From CAG-103 sp963627135 (GTDB lineage Bacteria; Bacillota; Clostridia; Oscillospirales; Oscillospiraceae): a DNA stretch of 24,122 bases. The DNA is taken from assembly GCA_963627135.1 (NCBI GenBank), contig CAVFZY010000018.1, positions 1 through 24,122 of the forward strand, read 5' to 3'. The translations under genes and the position numbers were made by a program. This document shows positions 7,703-14,852 of the stretch, piece by piece. Below the pieces are notes generated by a model, which saw only the letters and a program-made list of their open reading frames with translations, did not search any database and was not told where the DNA came from. Each line of letters begins with the position of its first letter. The first letter of the stretch is position 1.

Positions 7703-8263
7703 GTGAAAACCAAGGTAATGCTTTCTAACCATCATGTACACTTGAATCAGGAAGCCTGCGACACCCTGTTCGGCGAAGCGGGCCTGACCTTTAGTCGCTA
7801 TCTTGCCGGGAATGGTGGTCCCTGGGCCTCCAATGAATTTGTGGATGTGCGCGGCCCGAAGGGGGAACTGACCAGATTCCGCGTGCTCGGACCGCTGCGT
7901 CCCTATATTCAGTGTGAGCTTTTGAAGACTGACTGCTATAAGCTCGGCATCACCGCGCCCGTGCGAAATTCCGGCATGCTTGACGGTGCCGCAGAGCTGA
8001 CGCTCGTTGGTCCGTGTGGAGAGGTCACTGCGCCCTGCGGTATCCTTGCGTGGAGACACATTCACGCCGACAAAGATGCGCTCGCAGAGATGGGCAAGCG
8101 GTATGGCGATTTCGTTGCTGTGACCACTGAGGGCGACAGAGCGCTCACGTTCCAAAATGTTGCGATCGTTAAGGGCGGCAAAGGCCTGCTCATGCATGTG
8201 GACACGGAAGAAGGGAACGCTGCCGGAATTGTAAACGGCGACGAACTGGAAATCATCCTCTGA
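7703..8263 (+). CDS. pduL: PduL-type phosphate acyltransferase (acyl-CoA to acyl-phosphate)
   Basis: A 186-residue metalloenzyme of the PduL phosphotransacylase family, unrelated to Pta/Ptb. Both metal-binding HxH elements are visible: H11-V-H13 in SNHHVHLN and H119-I-H121 in WRHIHADKDA. Also present are PVRNSG (86-91, phosphate-binding Arg) and MHVDTEEGNAAG (164-175). The start is GTG with GAAAGGAAA upstream. There is no N-terminal microcompartment targeting helix and no shell protein nearby, so it is probably cytosolic. The likely role is conversion of the acyl-CoA made by the ferredoxin oxidoreductase into acyl-phosphate for the butyrate kinase at 11192. Last gene of operon 2. Confidence 0.9.
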   Translation: MKTKVMLSNHHVHLNQEACDTLFGEAGLTFSRYLAGNGGPWASNEFVDVRGPKGELTRFRVLGPLRPYIQCELLKTDCYKLGITAPVRNSGMLDGAAELTLVGPCGEVTAPCGILAWRHIHADKDALAEMGKRYGDFVAVTTEGDRALTFQNVAIVKGGKGLLMHVDTEEGNAAGIVNGDELEIIL

Positions 8264-8282
8264 TGATCGGATAGCTGACTCG

Positions 8283-8313
8283 GCAGGCGGACAGAAATGA
8301 CCGCCTGCTTTTT
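8283..8313 (+). terminator. terminator of the symporter-yajC-pduL operon
   Basis: GCAGGCGG (8283-8290) pairs perfectly with CCGCCTGC (8301-8308) and is followed by TTTTT, 20 bases after the pduL stop. Confidence 0.9.
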
Positions 8314-8323
8314 CGGGCCATAT

Positions 8324-8352
8324 TTGACAGCTGCGCGTATGAGTGCTATAAT
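8324..8352 (+). promoter_or_regulatory. consensus sigma-A promoter of the gntR pair
   Basis: TTGACA (8324-8329), a 17-bp spacer, TATAAT (8347-8352): an exact consensus match. Start of transcription should be near 8359, giving a leader of about 25 bases. A promoter this strong for a repressor gene suggests autoregulation. Confidence 0.85.
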
Positions 8353-8382
8353 TATTTGACAAAAATGCACGGAGATAGGTAA

Positions 8383-9183
8383 ATGGAAAGCAAAAATGGC
8401 ACGGGCAAAAAGATGTATTTATATGAGACGGTCGCGGATGCGATTGAGACCGATCTTCTAAATGGCACTTTTGACAAAAAGCTCCCCCCGGAGCAGGCAC
8501 TATGTGAAAAATACTGCGTTAGTCGCTCAATCCTTCGTGAGGCCATGAAGATCTTAAACGAGCGCAAGCTCATAAACACGGTCGTTGGCAGCGGCGCATT
8601 TATCACCCGACCGGACGTGGAGGATATGAGCGCGGTATTCCTGCGCTTTATGAATATGTATGACGTGGATGTGCTGGACGCATATGACTGCCGCATTGCG
8701 CTGGAGACCTCGGCAGCGGCGATGGCGGCGCTGAATATTGTGGAGAGCCAGCTTGCAGAGCTTGAGCGACTGTATGTCCGCACGAATAATCCGGATCTGA
8801 GTTCTGCCGATCGCCGTGAGGCTGACTATCAGTTCCATATGAATATCATCAACGCTTCCGGTAGCACGATGATGATGTTTATTGCCGGTGCAATGGGATT
8901 TATTTTCCGGGACATTATTGTGACTTCGCGCGCTATCGGCAAAGAGAGCGGAAAAGGCTCCATTGGGCACGAGGGAATACTTAACGCCATAAAAGAGCAT
9001 GATTCATATATGGCTGAGCACATGATGTACGTGCATCTGAAAAGCGGGCGCGCGGTTATGGAAGAGCGCATCCGTTCGCTTCATCTTGTGGATGAAAACG
9101 ACGCGCTGCGGCCGGTGACATACAGGATGATCCGTGGTGTCATCGATGTGGATGAACCGGCAGTGAATAACGGCGACGCTTGA
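8383..9183 (+). CDS. GntR-family transcriptional regulator, FadR/FCD subfamily (first of two)
   Basis: A 266-residue DNA-binding protein. The N-terminal winged helix-turn-helix (about residues 10-75) reads ETVADAIETDLLNGTF, LPPEQALCEKYCVSRSILREAM and VVGSGAFITRP, the standard GntR pattern. The C-terminal all-helical FCD domain (about 95-235) keeps likely metal ligands: Asp and His in EADYQFHMNI, His in GHEGILNAI and His in MYVHLKSG. FCD regulators usually sense small carboxylates, which suits a 2-oxoacid or hydroxyacid pathway. It is transcribed from the consensus promoter at 8324, with a second paralogue 31 bases downstream. Targets are presumed to be the flanking operons. Confidence 0.9.
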   Translation: MESKNGTGKKMYLYETVADAIETDLLNGTFDKKLPPEQALCEKYCVSRSILREAMKILNERKLINTVVGSGAFITRPDVEDMSAVFLRFMNMYDVDVLDAYDCRIALETSAAAMAALNIVESQLAELERLYVRTNNPDLSSADRREADYQFHMNIINASGSTMMMFIAGAMGFIFRDIIVTSRAIGKESGKGSIGHEGILNAIKEHDSYMAEHMMYVHLKSGRAVMEERIRSLHLVDENDALRPVTYRMIRGVIDVDEPAVNNGDA

Positions 9184-9214
9184 ATAACTACAGGCCTTTG
9201 CGCGGAGGGATCAA

Positions 9215-9955
9215 ATGCGGCTTTATTATGAACCACCAAAAAAAGATTGTCTATATGAACGCATAGCAAACCTGATAGAGGACGATATTGTTTCGGGTGC
9301 GTTCCCCAATCAGAAGCTTCCGTCCGAGCAGGCCATGGCGGAACGTTATGCGGCAAGCCGCACGGTAATACGTGAAGCGCTGAAGATCCTGGGAGAACGG
9401 CATCTTGTCACAACGCTTGTCGGCAGCGGCGCATATATCACGAAACCGAGCGCGTATGATCTGTCTGTGGTTGTCAACCGCCTGATCAATGCGTATGGCA
9501 TCAACTATCTGGATGCATTCGATGTGCGCATTGTGCTGGAAACGGCGGCTGCCGGAAAGGCGGCGCAGAATGCCACGGAGGAGGAGCTTGATGAGTTGGA
9601 ACGCGCCCTGGAAGGCTTGTGCGACCCGGCACTTCCGATTGAGGAGCGCGTGCAAAGAGATTTCGGATTCCATATGCTGATTGCAAAATTGTCGCACAAT
9701 GATATGCTTGCGATACTTACAGAAGCGGTGAGTAATATTTTGTCGGATATTATCATCGTGGGCATCGTTTCAAGCTGCAACGATGAAGACAGGATCCGAG
9801 ACATCAATCATTATAGGATCGTGGAAGCCTTACGCAGCCGTGACCCGATGATGGCGCAGAATGCCATGGGCTATCACCTGTATTTGGCAAAGCTGATATA
9901 TAATGAATATATAGAACGTGCCGCGGCCCGGCAGAGCGAGCAGGCAACGGAGTGA
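9215..9955 (+). CDS. GntR-family transcriptional regulator, FadR/FCD subfamily (second of two)
   Basis: A 246-residue paralogue of the preceding regulator, sharing for example LPSEQAMAERYAASRTVIREALKI in place of LPPEQALCEKYCVSRSILREAMKI, a near-identical wing (VGSGAYITKPSAYDLS) and LDAFDVRIVLETAA. The FCD metal-site residues appear to be kept (DFGFHMLI, INHYRIVEA, NAMGYHLYL). It follows the first gene by 31 bases with GGAGGG (9205-9210) 4 bases before the ATG at 9215, so both are probably cotranscribed. Two tandem FCD proteins could form hetero-oligomers or read two metabolites of the same pathway. Confidence 0.9.
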   Translation: MRLYYEPPKKDCLYERIANLIEDDIVSGAFPNQKLPSEQAMAERYAASRTVIREALKILGERHLVTTLVGSGAYITKPSAYDLSVVVNRLINAYGINYLDAFDVRIVLETAAAGKAAQNATEEELDELERALEGLCDPALPIEERVQRDFGFHMLIAKLSHNDMLAILTEAVSNILSDIIIVGIVSSCNDEDRIRDINHYRIVEALRSRDPMMAQNAMGYHLYLAKLIYNEYIERAAARQSEQATE

Positions 9956-9969
9956 GCCATTTGGCCACG

Positions 9970-10014
9970 GACTTGAGCAGGTGTGTGAAAGCATACCTGC
10001 TCAAGTTCTTTTTT
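9970..10014 (+). terminator. terminator of the gntR operon
   Basis: ACTTGAGCAGGT (9971-9982) pairs perfectly with ACCTGCTCAAGT (9995-10006), followed by TCTTTTTT, just after the stop at 9955. Confidence 0.92.
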
Positions 10015-10538
10015 AAAAAGTATTTTGCAACTGTGCGGAAAGCCTGTGGCCGTGCGCTGCCCTCGCCAAGCGCACTGTTTCTGTATGATGAATTTGAAAA
10101 GCGGCGCATTGGCTGGCTCTCACCACTTTTTTCGCGGAAATTTGTATTATAAAATCAAAATATAAATAATATCGATTTGCGCGCGAGAATTCATGCCTTT
10201 TTATACATCAAACGCCGACGTGTCGTCTGAAAAACCGTGCATTTTGATTACAAATTATGAATATATGGATTTTTTACAGAAAAAAGCCCGCTTTTTTAGA
10301 AAAAATGCAGCTTTCGCACTTTGCCAGAAAAGCTGGATGGATTTTTGGCACAACAGACAAAAACGTCGTAACATAGGAAAAAATCGGGATTATCTCTTGA
10401 AATAATATGATAACTCTGATACAATCTGTATTATATATTTTGGGATATTGGCAAAATAGATACATCATTCTTACGCGCATGGGAAGAGCAATCGCGTGCG
10501 ATTTTTCGCCGTTGACAGCTCGGAACGGAGGTGAGATA
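10015..10538 (+). promoter_or_regulatory. 520-bp AT-rich regulatory gap before the hydrolase-buk operon
   Basis: No gene is supported; short open frames lack ribosome sites. The gap holds three variants of the TGTATKAT motif (10078-10092, 10138-10152, 10422-10436), a promoter at 10397-10425, a leader of about 105 bases, and a 13-base direct repeat GATATTGGCAAAA at 10444-10456 and 10535-10547, the second copy covering the start codon. The stretch 10138-10180 is extremely AT-rich and could be an UP-like or bent region. Its length is unusual for this otherwise compact cluster and suggests regulation. Confidence 0.45.
10397..10425 (+). promoter_or_regulatory. promoter of the MBL hydrolase-buk operon with overlapping candidate operator
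   Basis: TTGAAA (10397-10402), a 17-bp spacer, TACAAT (10420-10425). The motif CAATCTGTATTATAT (10422-10436) overlaps the -10 and the expected start point, the classical position for a repressor site. Its AATCTGTAT core is identical to bases 495-503 upstream of operon 1. Confidence 0.6.
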
Positions 10539-11189
10539 TTGGCAAAAATTCAGATCCAGCATTTTGTACAGAGGTCGGAGCCGGTGACCGTAAACTGTTA
10601 CCTGCTTTCGGATCCGATGAGCCAAGAGGCGCTTGTCATTGACCCGGGCGGCGACGCTGGCAGAATTGTTGAAGCGCTGAACTCTGCTGGGTGGAGGCTG
10701 AAGTATATCGTTTTGACGCACGGACATTTCGATCATACGATGTGCACTGCAGAACTTGCTTGCAGGACGGGGGCGCAGGTGTGCATGAGTGAAAAAGATC
10801 TGCGCTTTGTTTATGATTCAAATCTGAACGCGGCAAATTTTGCGGGAGCTGCGCCTGTTGCGTATTTTCCGGTGGATATTTTTCTGCGCGATGGAGATAA
10901 ACTGCCGCTGGGTCAAGAAGCACTTGCTGTACTTGAGACGCCGGGACACACACCGGGGGAACTGTCGCTTTATGTTCCGGGTCACCTGTTTTGCGGTGAT
11001 ACCATTCTCCGCGGCACAACCGGACGAATGGATCTGCCCGGGGCCGATCCGCAGCTCGCGGCACAGGCCATTGCCGAGAAAATATTTGTTTTGCCGGATG
11101 ACACGATCCTGCATTGCGGACATGGAATGTGTTCTTCGATTGCATATGAAAGGGCAAATAATAACATTATAATAAAGAAGGGAATATGA
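10539..11189 (+). CDS. metallo-beta-lactamase-fold hydrolase (glyoxalase II-like)
   Basis: A 216-residue cytosolic metal hydrolase. It has the signature H61-G-H63-F-D65-H66 (THGHFDHT) and further likely metal ligands H137 (PGHTPGE), D154 (CGDTI) and H195 (CGHGMCSS). GRMDLPGAD is typical of the glyoxalase II/YcbL-type branch, which hydrolyses thioesters such as S-lactoylglutathione. The start is placed at TTG 10539, 7 bases after GGAGG (10527-10531); the frame is open 44 codons further upstream, but that part contains the promoter and is unlikely to be coding. It ends in ATGA overlapping an ATG of buk, so it is cotranscribed. In this setting it could be an acyl-CoA or other thioester hydrolase, but the family is broad. 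Confidence 0.85.
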   Translation: MAKIQIQHFVQRSEPVTVNCYLLSDPMSQEALVIDPGGDAGRIVEALNSAGWRLKYIVLTHGHFDHTMCTAELACRTGAQVCMSEKDLRFVYDSNLNAANFAGAAPVAYFPVDIFLRDGDKLPLGQEALAVLETPGHTPGELSLYVPGHLFCGDTILRGTTGRMDLPGADPQLAAQAIAEKIFVLPDDTILHCGHGMCSSIAYERANNNIIIKKGI

Positions 11190-11191
11190 AA

Positions 11192-12283
11192 ATGAACAAA
11201 AACGAAAAAGTATACAAGATCCTTTGTATCAACCCCGGCTCTACGACGACGAAACTGGCGCTTTTTGAAAATGAGCGGAAGCTCGATGAGACCAACCTTG
11301 AGCATCCTGCTTCGGAAATCAGCAAGTACCCGGATATCATCAGCCAGCTTCCGATGCGGAAAGCGGCAATCTATGATTATCTTGACAAGCACCAGCTGAA
11401 GCCTTCCGATATTGACATCATCGCCGCGCGCGGATGTCCGGCTGGCAGGAAATATCACGGCGGCGCATACGAGATTGATCAGGACATGGTTGATGAGTGC
11501 CTCAGACCGATGAATGCCGTGCATCCGATGTGCCTTGCTCCGGTGATTGCTTATGAATGGGTCAAGGACTTTGGTATTCCGGCTTATAATTATGATGTCG
11601 TCATGGTGGACGAAATGAAGCCTGTTGCAAAAATTACCGGCTTGCCGAGCATTAAGCGTGTTGCAGCATGTCATACGTTGAATACCAAAGCGGTGGCGCG
11701 CGAGGTTGCGGCCGGTATGGGCAAAAAGTACGAGGATGTCAATTTTATTATGTGCCATCTCGGCGGCGGCTGCAGCGTCAGCATGCATGAACATGGCCTG
11801 ATCACGGACATGGTGTCAAACGGTGAGGGAACGTTCTCGCCTTCGCGCGCGGGCAAGTTTGCCAACAATGCGGTCATAAAGCTCTGCTTCTCTGGGAAGT
11901 ACACCGAGAAGACGCTCAAAGATGAGTTTGCCAATCACTGCGGTTTTGTGGCGCACCTGAATACGAACGATTGCCGTGAGGTGGAAGCCATGATTGCAGC
12001 GGGGGACGAGAAAGCTGTGCTTGTCTTTGACGCCTTCGCCTATCAGATTGCCAAAGACGTTGGTACGATGGCCGTTACAGTTGGCGGCAAAGTGGATGCA
12101 ATCGTGCTGACAGGCGGCATTGCATATTCGAAACTTCTGACGAAAAAGGTAGAAGAGCTTGTCTCTTTCATCGCACCTGTCATTGTACGGCCGGGCGCGA
12201 TCGAAATGGAGGCGTTGGCGGCTGGCGTGCTGCGCGTCGTGCGTGGCGAAGAAGGCGCACATCATTTTGCTGAAAAGTATTGA
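11192..12283 (+). CDS. buk: butyrate kinase (branched-chain/short-chain acyl kinase)
   Basis: A 363-residue ASKHA-fold kinase converting acyl-phosphate plus ADP to free acid plus ATP. It shows INPGSTTTKLALF (13-25, phosphate-1 loop), HTLNTKAVAR (161-170) and the adenosine/phosphate-2 motif CHLGGGCSVSMHEHG (188-202), with SNGEGTFSPSRAG after it; the length matches Buk (about 355), not acetate kinase (about 400). The ATG at 11192 is preferred because GAAGGGA lies 8 bases upstream; an ATG at 11186, overlapping the previous stop, is only 2 bases from it. No ptb gene is next to it; the PduL enzyme at 7703 probably supplies acyl-phosphate. Buk enzymes also accept isobutyryl- and isovaleryl-phosphate, which fits a VOR-type partner. 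Confidence 0.93.
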   Translation: MNKNEKVYKILCINPGSTTTKLALFENERKLDETNLEHPASEISKYPDIISQLPMRKAAIYDYLDKHQLKPSDIDIIAARGCPAGRKYHGGAYEIDQDMVDECLRPMNAVHPMCLAPVIAYEWVKDFGIPAYNYDVVMVDEMKPVAKITGLPSIKRVAACHTLNTKAVAREVAAGMGKKYEDVNFIMCHLGGGCSVSMHEHGLITDMVSNGEGTFSPSRAGKFANNAVIKLCFSGKYTEKTLKDEFANHCGFVAHLNTNDCREVEAMIAAGDEKAVLVFDAFAYQIAKDVGTMAVTVGGKVDAIVLTGGIAYSKLLTKKVEELVSFIAPVIVRPGAIEMEALAAGVLRVVRGEEGAHHFAEKY

Positions 12284-12293
12284 GCAAAATGGA

Positions 12294-12330
12294 AAAGGAC
12301 ACGGTGTGGAAAATCCACGCCGTGTCCTTT
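12294..12330. terminator. shared bidirectional terminator between buk and mnmE
   Basis: AAAGGACACGGTGTGG (12294-12309) pairs with CCACGCCGTGTCCTTT (12315-12330), with one G.T pair. TTT on one side and AAA on the other allow function on both strands. It lies between the convergent stops at 12283 and 12346. Confidence 0.88.
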
Positions 12331-12345
12331 CTGTCTTTAACAACC

Positions 12346-13713
12346 TTATTTCCCGACGCAAAAGCGCGCGAAGATTCGGTTCGTGATGTCTTCGCGGATG
12401 GAGGCGCCGGTCAGCTCACCGATGGCGGCCATGGCCTCCTCGGCCTCCGTAAGCACGGCGTCAGGCGTCACGCCCAGCAGCATCGCCTCGCGCGCGGCGC
12501 GCAGCGACTCCAGCGCGCGGCCGATGGCTTCGGCGTGGCGGGCGTTCGTAAGGATCTCGCCGGCCGGCGCGTCCGGGGCGGGGAAGTGCTCCGCCACTGC
12601 CTGCTCGAGCACCTCCAGCCCCGTGCGCTCTTTTGCCGAGAGCACGCACACGGCATCGAACGATGCTTCCAGCGCATCCGGCTGCACGGCGGCGGGCAGG
12701 TCGGCTTTGTTGAGCACCGCGATGCGCACGGCGGCTCTCTGCGCGGCCGTGATGACCTGCCGGTCATCGTCGTCGAGCGGGCGCGCCGCGTCGAACACCG
12801 CGATGGCGAGCGCGGCATCCGCCGCCGCGTCCAGCGCCCGGTGCACGCCGATGGCCTCCACGGGGTCGGCCGTGTCGCGCAGCCCGGCAGTGTCGGTCAG
12901 GCGCAGGAGCACGCCGCCGAGCGTGACGCGCGCGTCGATTGTGTCGCGGGTCGTGCCGGGCACGTCCGTCACAATGGCACGCTCATAGCCGAGCAGGGCA
13001 TTGAGCAGGGAGGACTTGCCCGCATTCGGGCGGCCGAGGATCACGGCCGGAACGCCGCCATGGAGCACGTTTGCCCGGGAAAACGTGTCCAGCAGGCGCT
13101 GGAGCTGATCGATGCAGTCGGTCAGCGTGGCCTCGTAGGCGCTGAGCTGAAAGTCCGGAATGTCCTCATCCGGGTAGTCGATCACGGCGTGATAGTGGCT
13201 GGAGATGTCCTGCAGTGCATCGTATACATTTTTCGCGCGCCGCAGCACCGCGCCGCCGAGCTGCCCGGCGGCGTTTTTCGCGTCCAGCGCGGTCTCGGCG
13301 TGGATGAGATCGATGACGGCTTCTGCCTGTGTGAGATCCATGCGGCCGTTGAGGAAGGCACGTTTCGTAAACTCGCCCGCCAGCGCCTGCCGCGCTCCGG
13401 CGGCGAACAGCGCCTGCAGCCCGGCCCGTAGCACGGCCGGTGAGCCGTGGCACTGCAGTTCGGCCGTGTCCTCGCCGGTGTAGCTGTGCGGCCCGCGGCT
13501 GACGGTGCACAGGCAGAGGTCGAGCGTCTGGCCATCCGTGTCGCAGAAGGTGCCGTAGACGAGCTTGCGGTCCGGCGCCTCGGACATGGGACGGCCGTTT
13601 GCCGGGTGGAACACGCGGTCGATGACGGCGAGCGTCTCGACGCCGGACAGGCGCAGGATGCCGATCGCGGACAGGACGTTGCCGGTCGCGACGGCGGCGA
13701 TCGTATCAGACAT
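12346..13713 (-). CDS. mnmE: tRNA modification GTPase MnmE (TrmE)
   Basis: A 455-residue cytosolic GTPase which, with MnmG, installs the carboxymethylaminomethyl group on the wobble U34 of certain tRNAs. The N-terminal tetrahydrofolate-binding domain begins MSDTIAAVATG. The G domain shows GRPNAGKSS (227-235), GTTRDT (253-258), DTAGLRDT (274-281) and NKAD (about 333-336). The C-terminus ends in FCVGK, carrying the family's essential cysteine. Length is normal. AAAGGAG precedes the ATG. In many Firmicutes mnmE sits with mnmG, jag and yidC near the replication origin; here it follows an SLH protein and rex, so its setting is unusual though the protein looks intact. Confidence 0.97.
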   Translation of the reverse strand: MSDTIAAVATGNVLSAIGILRLSGVETLAVIDRVFHPANGRPMSEAPDRKLVYGTFCDTDGQTLDLCLCTVSRGPHSYTGEDTAELQCHGSPAVLRAGLQALFAAGARQALAGEFTKRAFLNGRMDLTQAEAVIDLIHAETALDAKNAAGQLGGAVLRRAKNVYDALQDISSHYHAVIDYPDEDIPDFQLSAYEATLTDCIDQLQRLLDTFSRANVLHGGVPAVILGRPNAGKSSLLNALLGYERAIVTDVPGTTRDTIDARVTLGGVLLRLTDTAGLRDTADPVEAIGVHRALDAAADAALAIAVFDAARPLDDDDRQVITAAQRAAVRIAVLNKADLPAAVQPDALEASFDAVCVLSAKERTGLEVLEQAVAEHFPAPDAPAGEILTNARHAEAIGRALESLRAAREAMLLGVTPDAVLTEAEEAMAAIGELTGASIREDITNRIFARFCVGK

Positions 13714-13733
13714 GAGAAAAACTCCTTTGTGCA

Positions 13734-13762
13734 GATCGGCGGAGCCACTGGCTCCGCCGATC
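13734..13762. repeat. perfect 13-bp inverted repeat between SLH gene and mnmE
   Basis: GATCGGCGGAGCC and its complement flank a 3-base loop. The T-run (GTGTCTTTTT) is on the + strand side, while on the - strand, the direction of the flanking genes, no U-tract follows. It could stop antisense transcription, or act on the - strand as an RNA stabiliser separating SLH and mnmE expression. Confidence 0.45.
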
Positions 13763-13778
13763 GTGTCTTTTTCAAAAG

Positions 13779-14828
13779 TTACGCTTCCGCGCGCAGAAAT
13801 GCTTCCCGCAACTGCGTGAAAACGGTGGCGGCCTGTGCGCGCGTGGCAAGGCCGAGCGGGGTGAAGTACCCCCGGTCGTCGCCGGAGATGATCCCGGTTA
13901 CGCGCATGAGCTCTACGCCGTCAAGCGCCCAGCCGGAGACTGCGTCCATGTCCTCGAACACGACAGGGTCGGCGATCGTCGGGAGCGTTTTCCCGGTGCT
14001 CTGCACATAGCGGGCGATGATGGAGGCCATCTGTTCGCGTGTGATCGGCGTTTCCGGTTCGAAGCGCCCGTTGCCGGTGCCGCTGACGATGTCCTGCTGC
14101 GCGGCCCACGCCACATATGGCGCATACCAGCTCCCGGGCACGACGTCGGAGAAGGAGACGGCCGGATAATCCGCCTCGTCGATCTGTGCGAGCTGTCCCA
14201 GCACCGTCACGAACATGGCGCGCGTGAGCACGTCATCGGGCGCGAAGCGCCGGTCGCCGATGCCGCTCATGAGTCCGTTGACGGCGGCATATTCCACATA
14301 ATCGGCGTACCATGCATCCGCAGGCACATCCACGAAGCGGGTGACGGAAGCCCCTGCCGACAAAAGCAGCGAAACGGTCTGTGTGCAGGTGATCATGGCC
14401 TGCAGATCCTCGCAGGCAATATAGCGGTGCGCGGTAAGCAGCGTGCCGGAGACAGCCTTCGCGCCGTCGGTCGCGTCGACGAGCGCGCCGGCTGTAATGG
14501 TCACGCCGGCGTCTCCGCTTAATACGGTGAAGCAGTCGCCAGTCTTGAGTGCGATGGTGTTGCCGGCATAGAGCGTGCAGAAGCGGCTTCTGGCGGCGGT
14601 GCTGTGCAGCGCGGCATCGTGCGTCTGCAGGGCCTTATCCAGCGCGGTTTGTGCCGCTGTGCGCGCCGCAGCCTCGGCGTGGCTGAGCACGGCGGATGAC
14701 CAGCTGTCCACATAGCTGCGCGACAGCAGCGGATCCTGCCGGCTGCCGGCGTCGGCCGCCAGAGCGGGCACCAGACTGCCGAGCAGCACGAGCGTCAGCA
14801 GCAACGAGATCAGTCGCTTGATTTTCAA
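13779..14828 (-). CDS. exported S-layer homology (SLH) domain protein
   Basis: A 349-residue secreted protein. Residues 1-24 form a signal peptide (KIKR, hydrophobic core, then PALA before ADAG). Residues 30-160 are an alanine-rich region with no recognised domain. Three SLH repeats follow at about 165-210, 226-274 and 290-337, with hallmarks FVDVPADAWYADYVEYA, GRFEPETPITREQMASI and LATRAQAATVF. SLH repeats bind pyruvylated secondary cell-wall polymers, so the protein is probably cell-wall attached. The start is TTG (14826-14828) with AAAGGAGG 8 bases upstream. It lies 24 bases after rex and is probably cotranscribed with it. The passenger part is small, so it may be a structural or envelope-homeostasis protein. 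Confidence 0.88.
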   Translation of the reverse strand: MKIKRLISLLLTLVLLGSLVPALAADAGSRQDPLLSRSYVDSWSSAVLSHAEAAARTAAQTALDKALQTHDAALHSTAARSRFCTLYAGNTIALKTGDCFTVLSGDAGVTITAGALVDATDGAKAVSGTLLTAHRYIACEDLQAMITCTQTVSLLLSAGASVTRFVDVPADAWYADYVEYAAVNGLMSGIGDRRFAPDDVLTRAMFVTVLGQLAQIDEADYPAVSFSDVVPGSWYAPYVAWAAQQDIVSGTGNGRFEPETPITREQMASIIARYVQSTGKTLPTIADPVVFEDMDAVSGWALDGVELMRVTGIISGDDRGYFTPLGLATRAQAATVFTQLREAFLRAEA

Positions 14829-14852
14829 GGGGCAGACCTCCTTTGCAGCATA

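Noticed and set aside
10279..10297. AAAAAAGC-CC-GCTTTTTT as a terminator
   Set aside because: The stem is mostly A-T with two G-C pairs and no gene lies just upstream; too weak to call.
10193..10405. 70-codon + strand open frame in the gap before the hydrolase gene
   Set aside because: No ribosome site, no known pattern, composition of AT-rich intergenic DNA, and it overlaps promoter elements.
10407..10538. 44-codon N-terminal extension of the hydrolase
   Set aside because: It contains the proposed -10 and leader; the TTG at 10539 has an excellent ribosome site and matches the family length.
12280..13431. 383-codon + strand open frame opposite mnmE
   Set aside because: It is the Arg/Gly/His-rich mirror of a GC-rich gene and runs through the terminator at 12294-12330.
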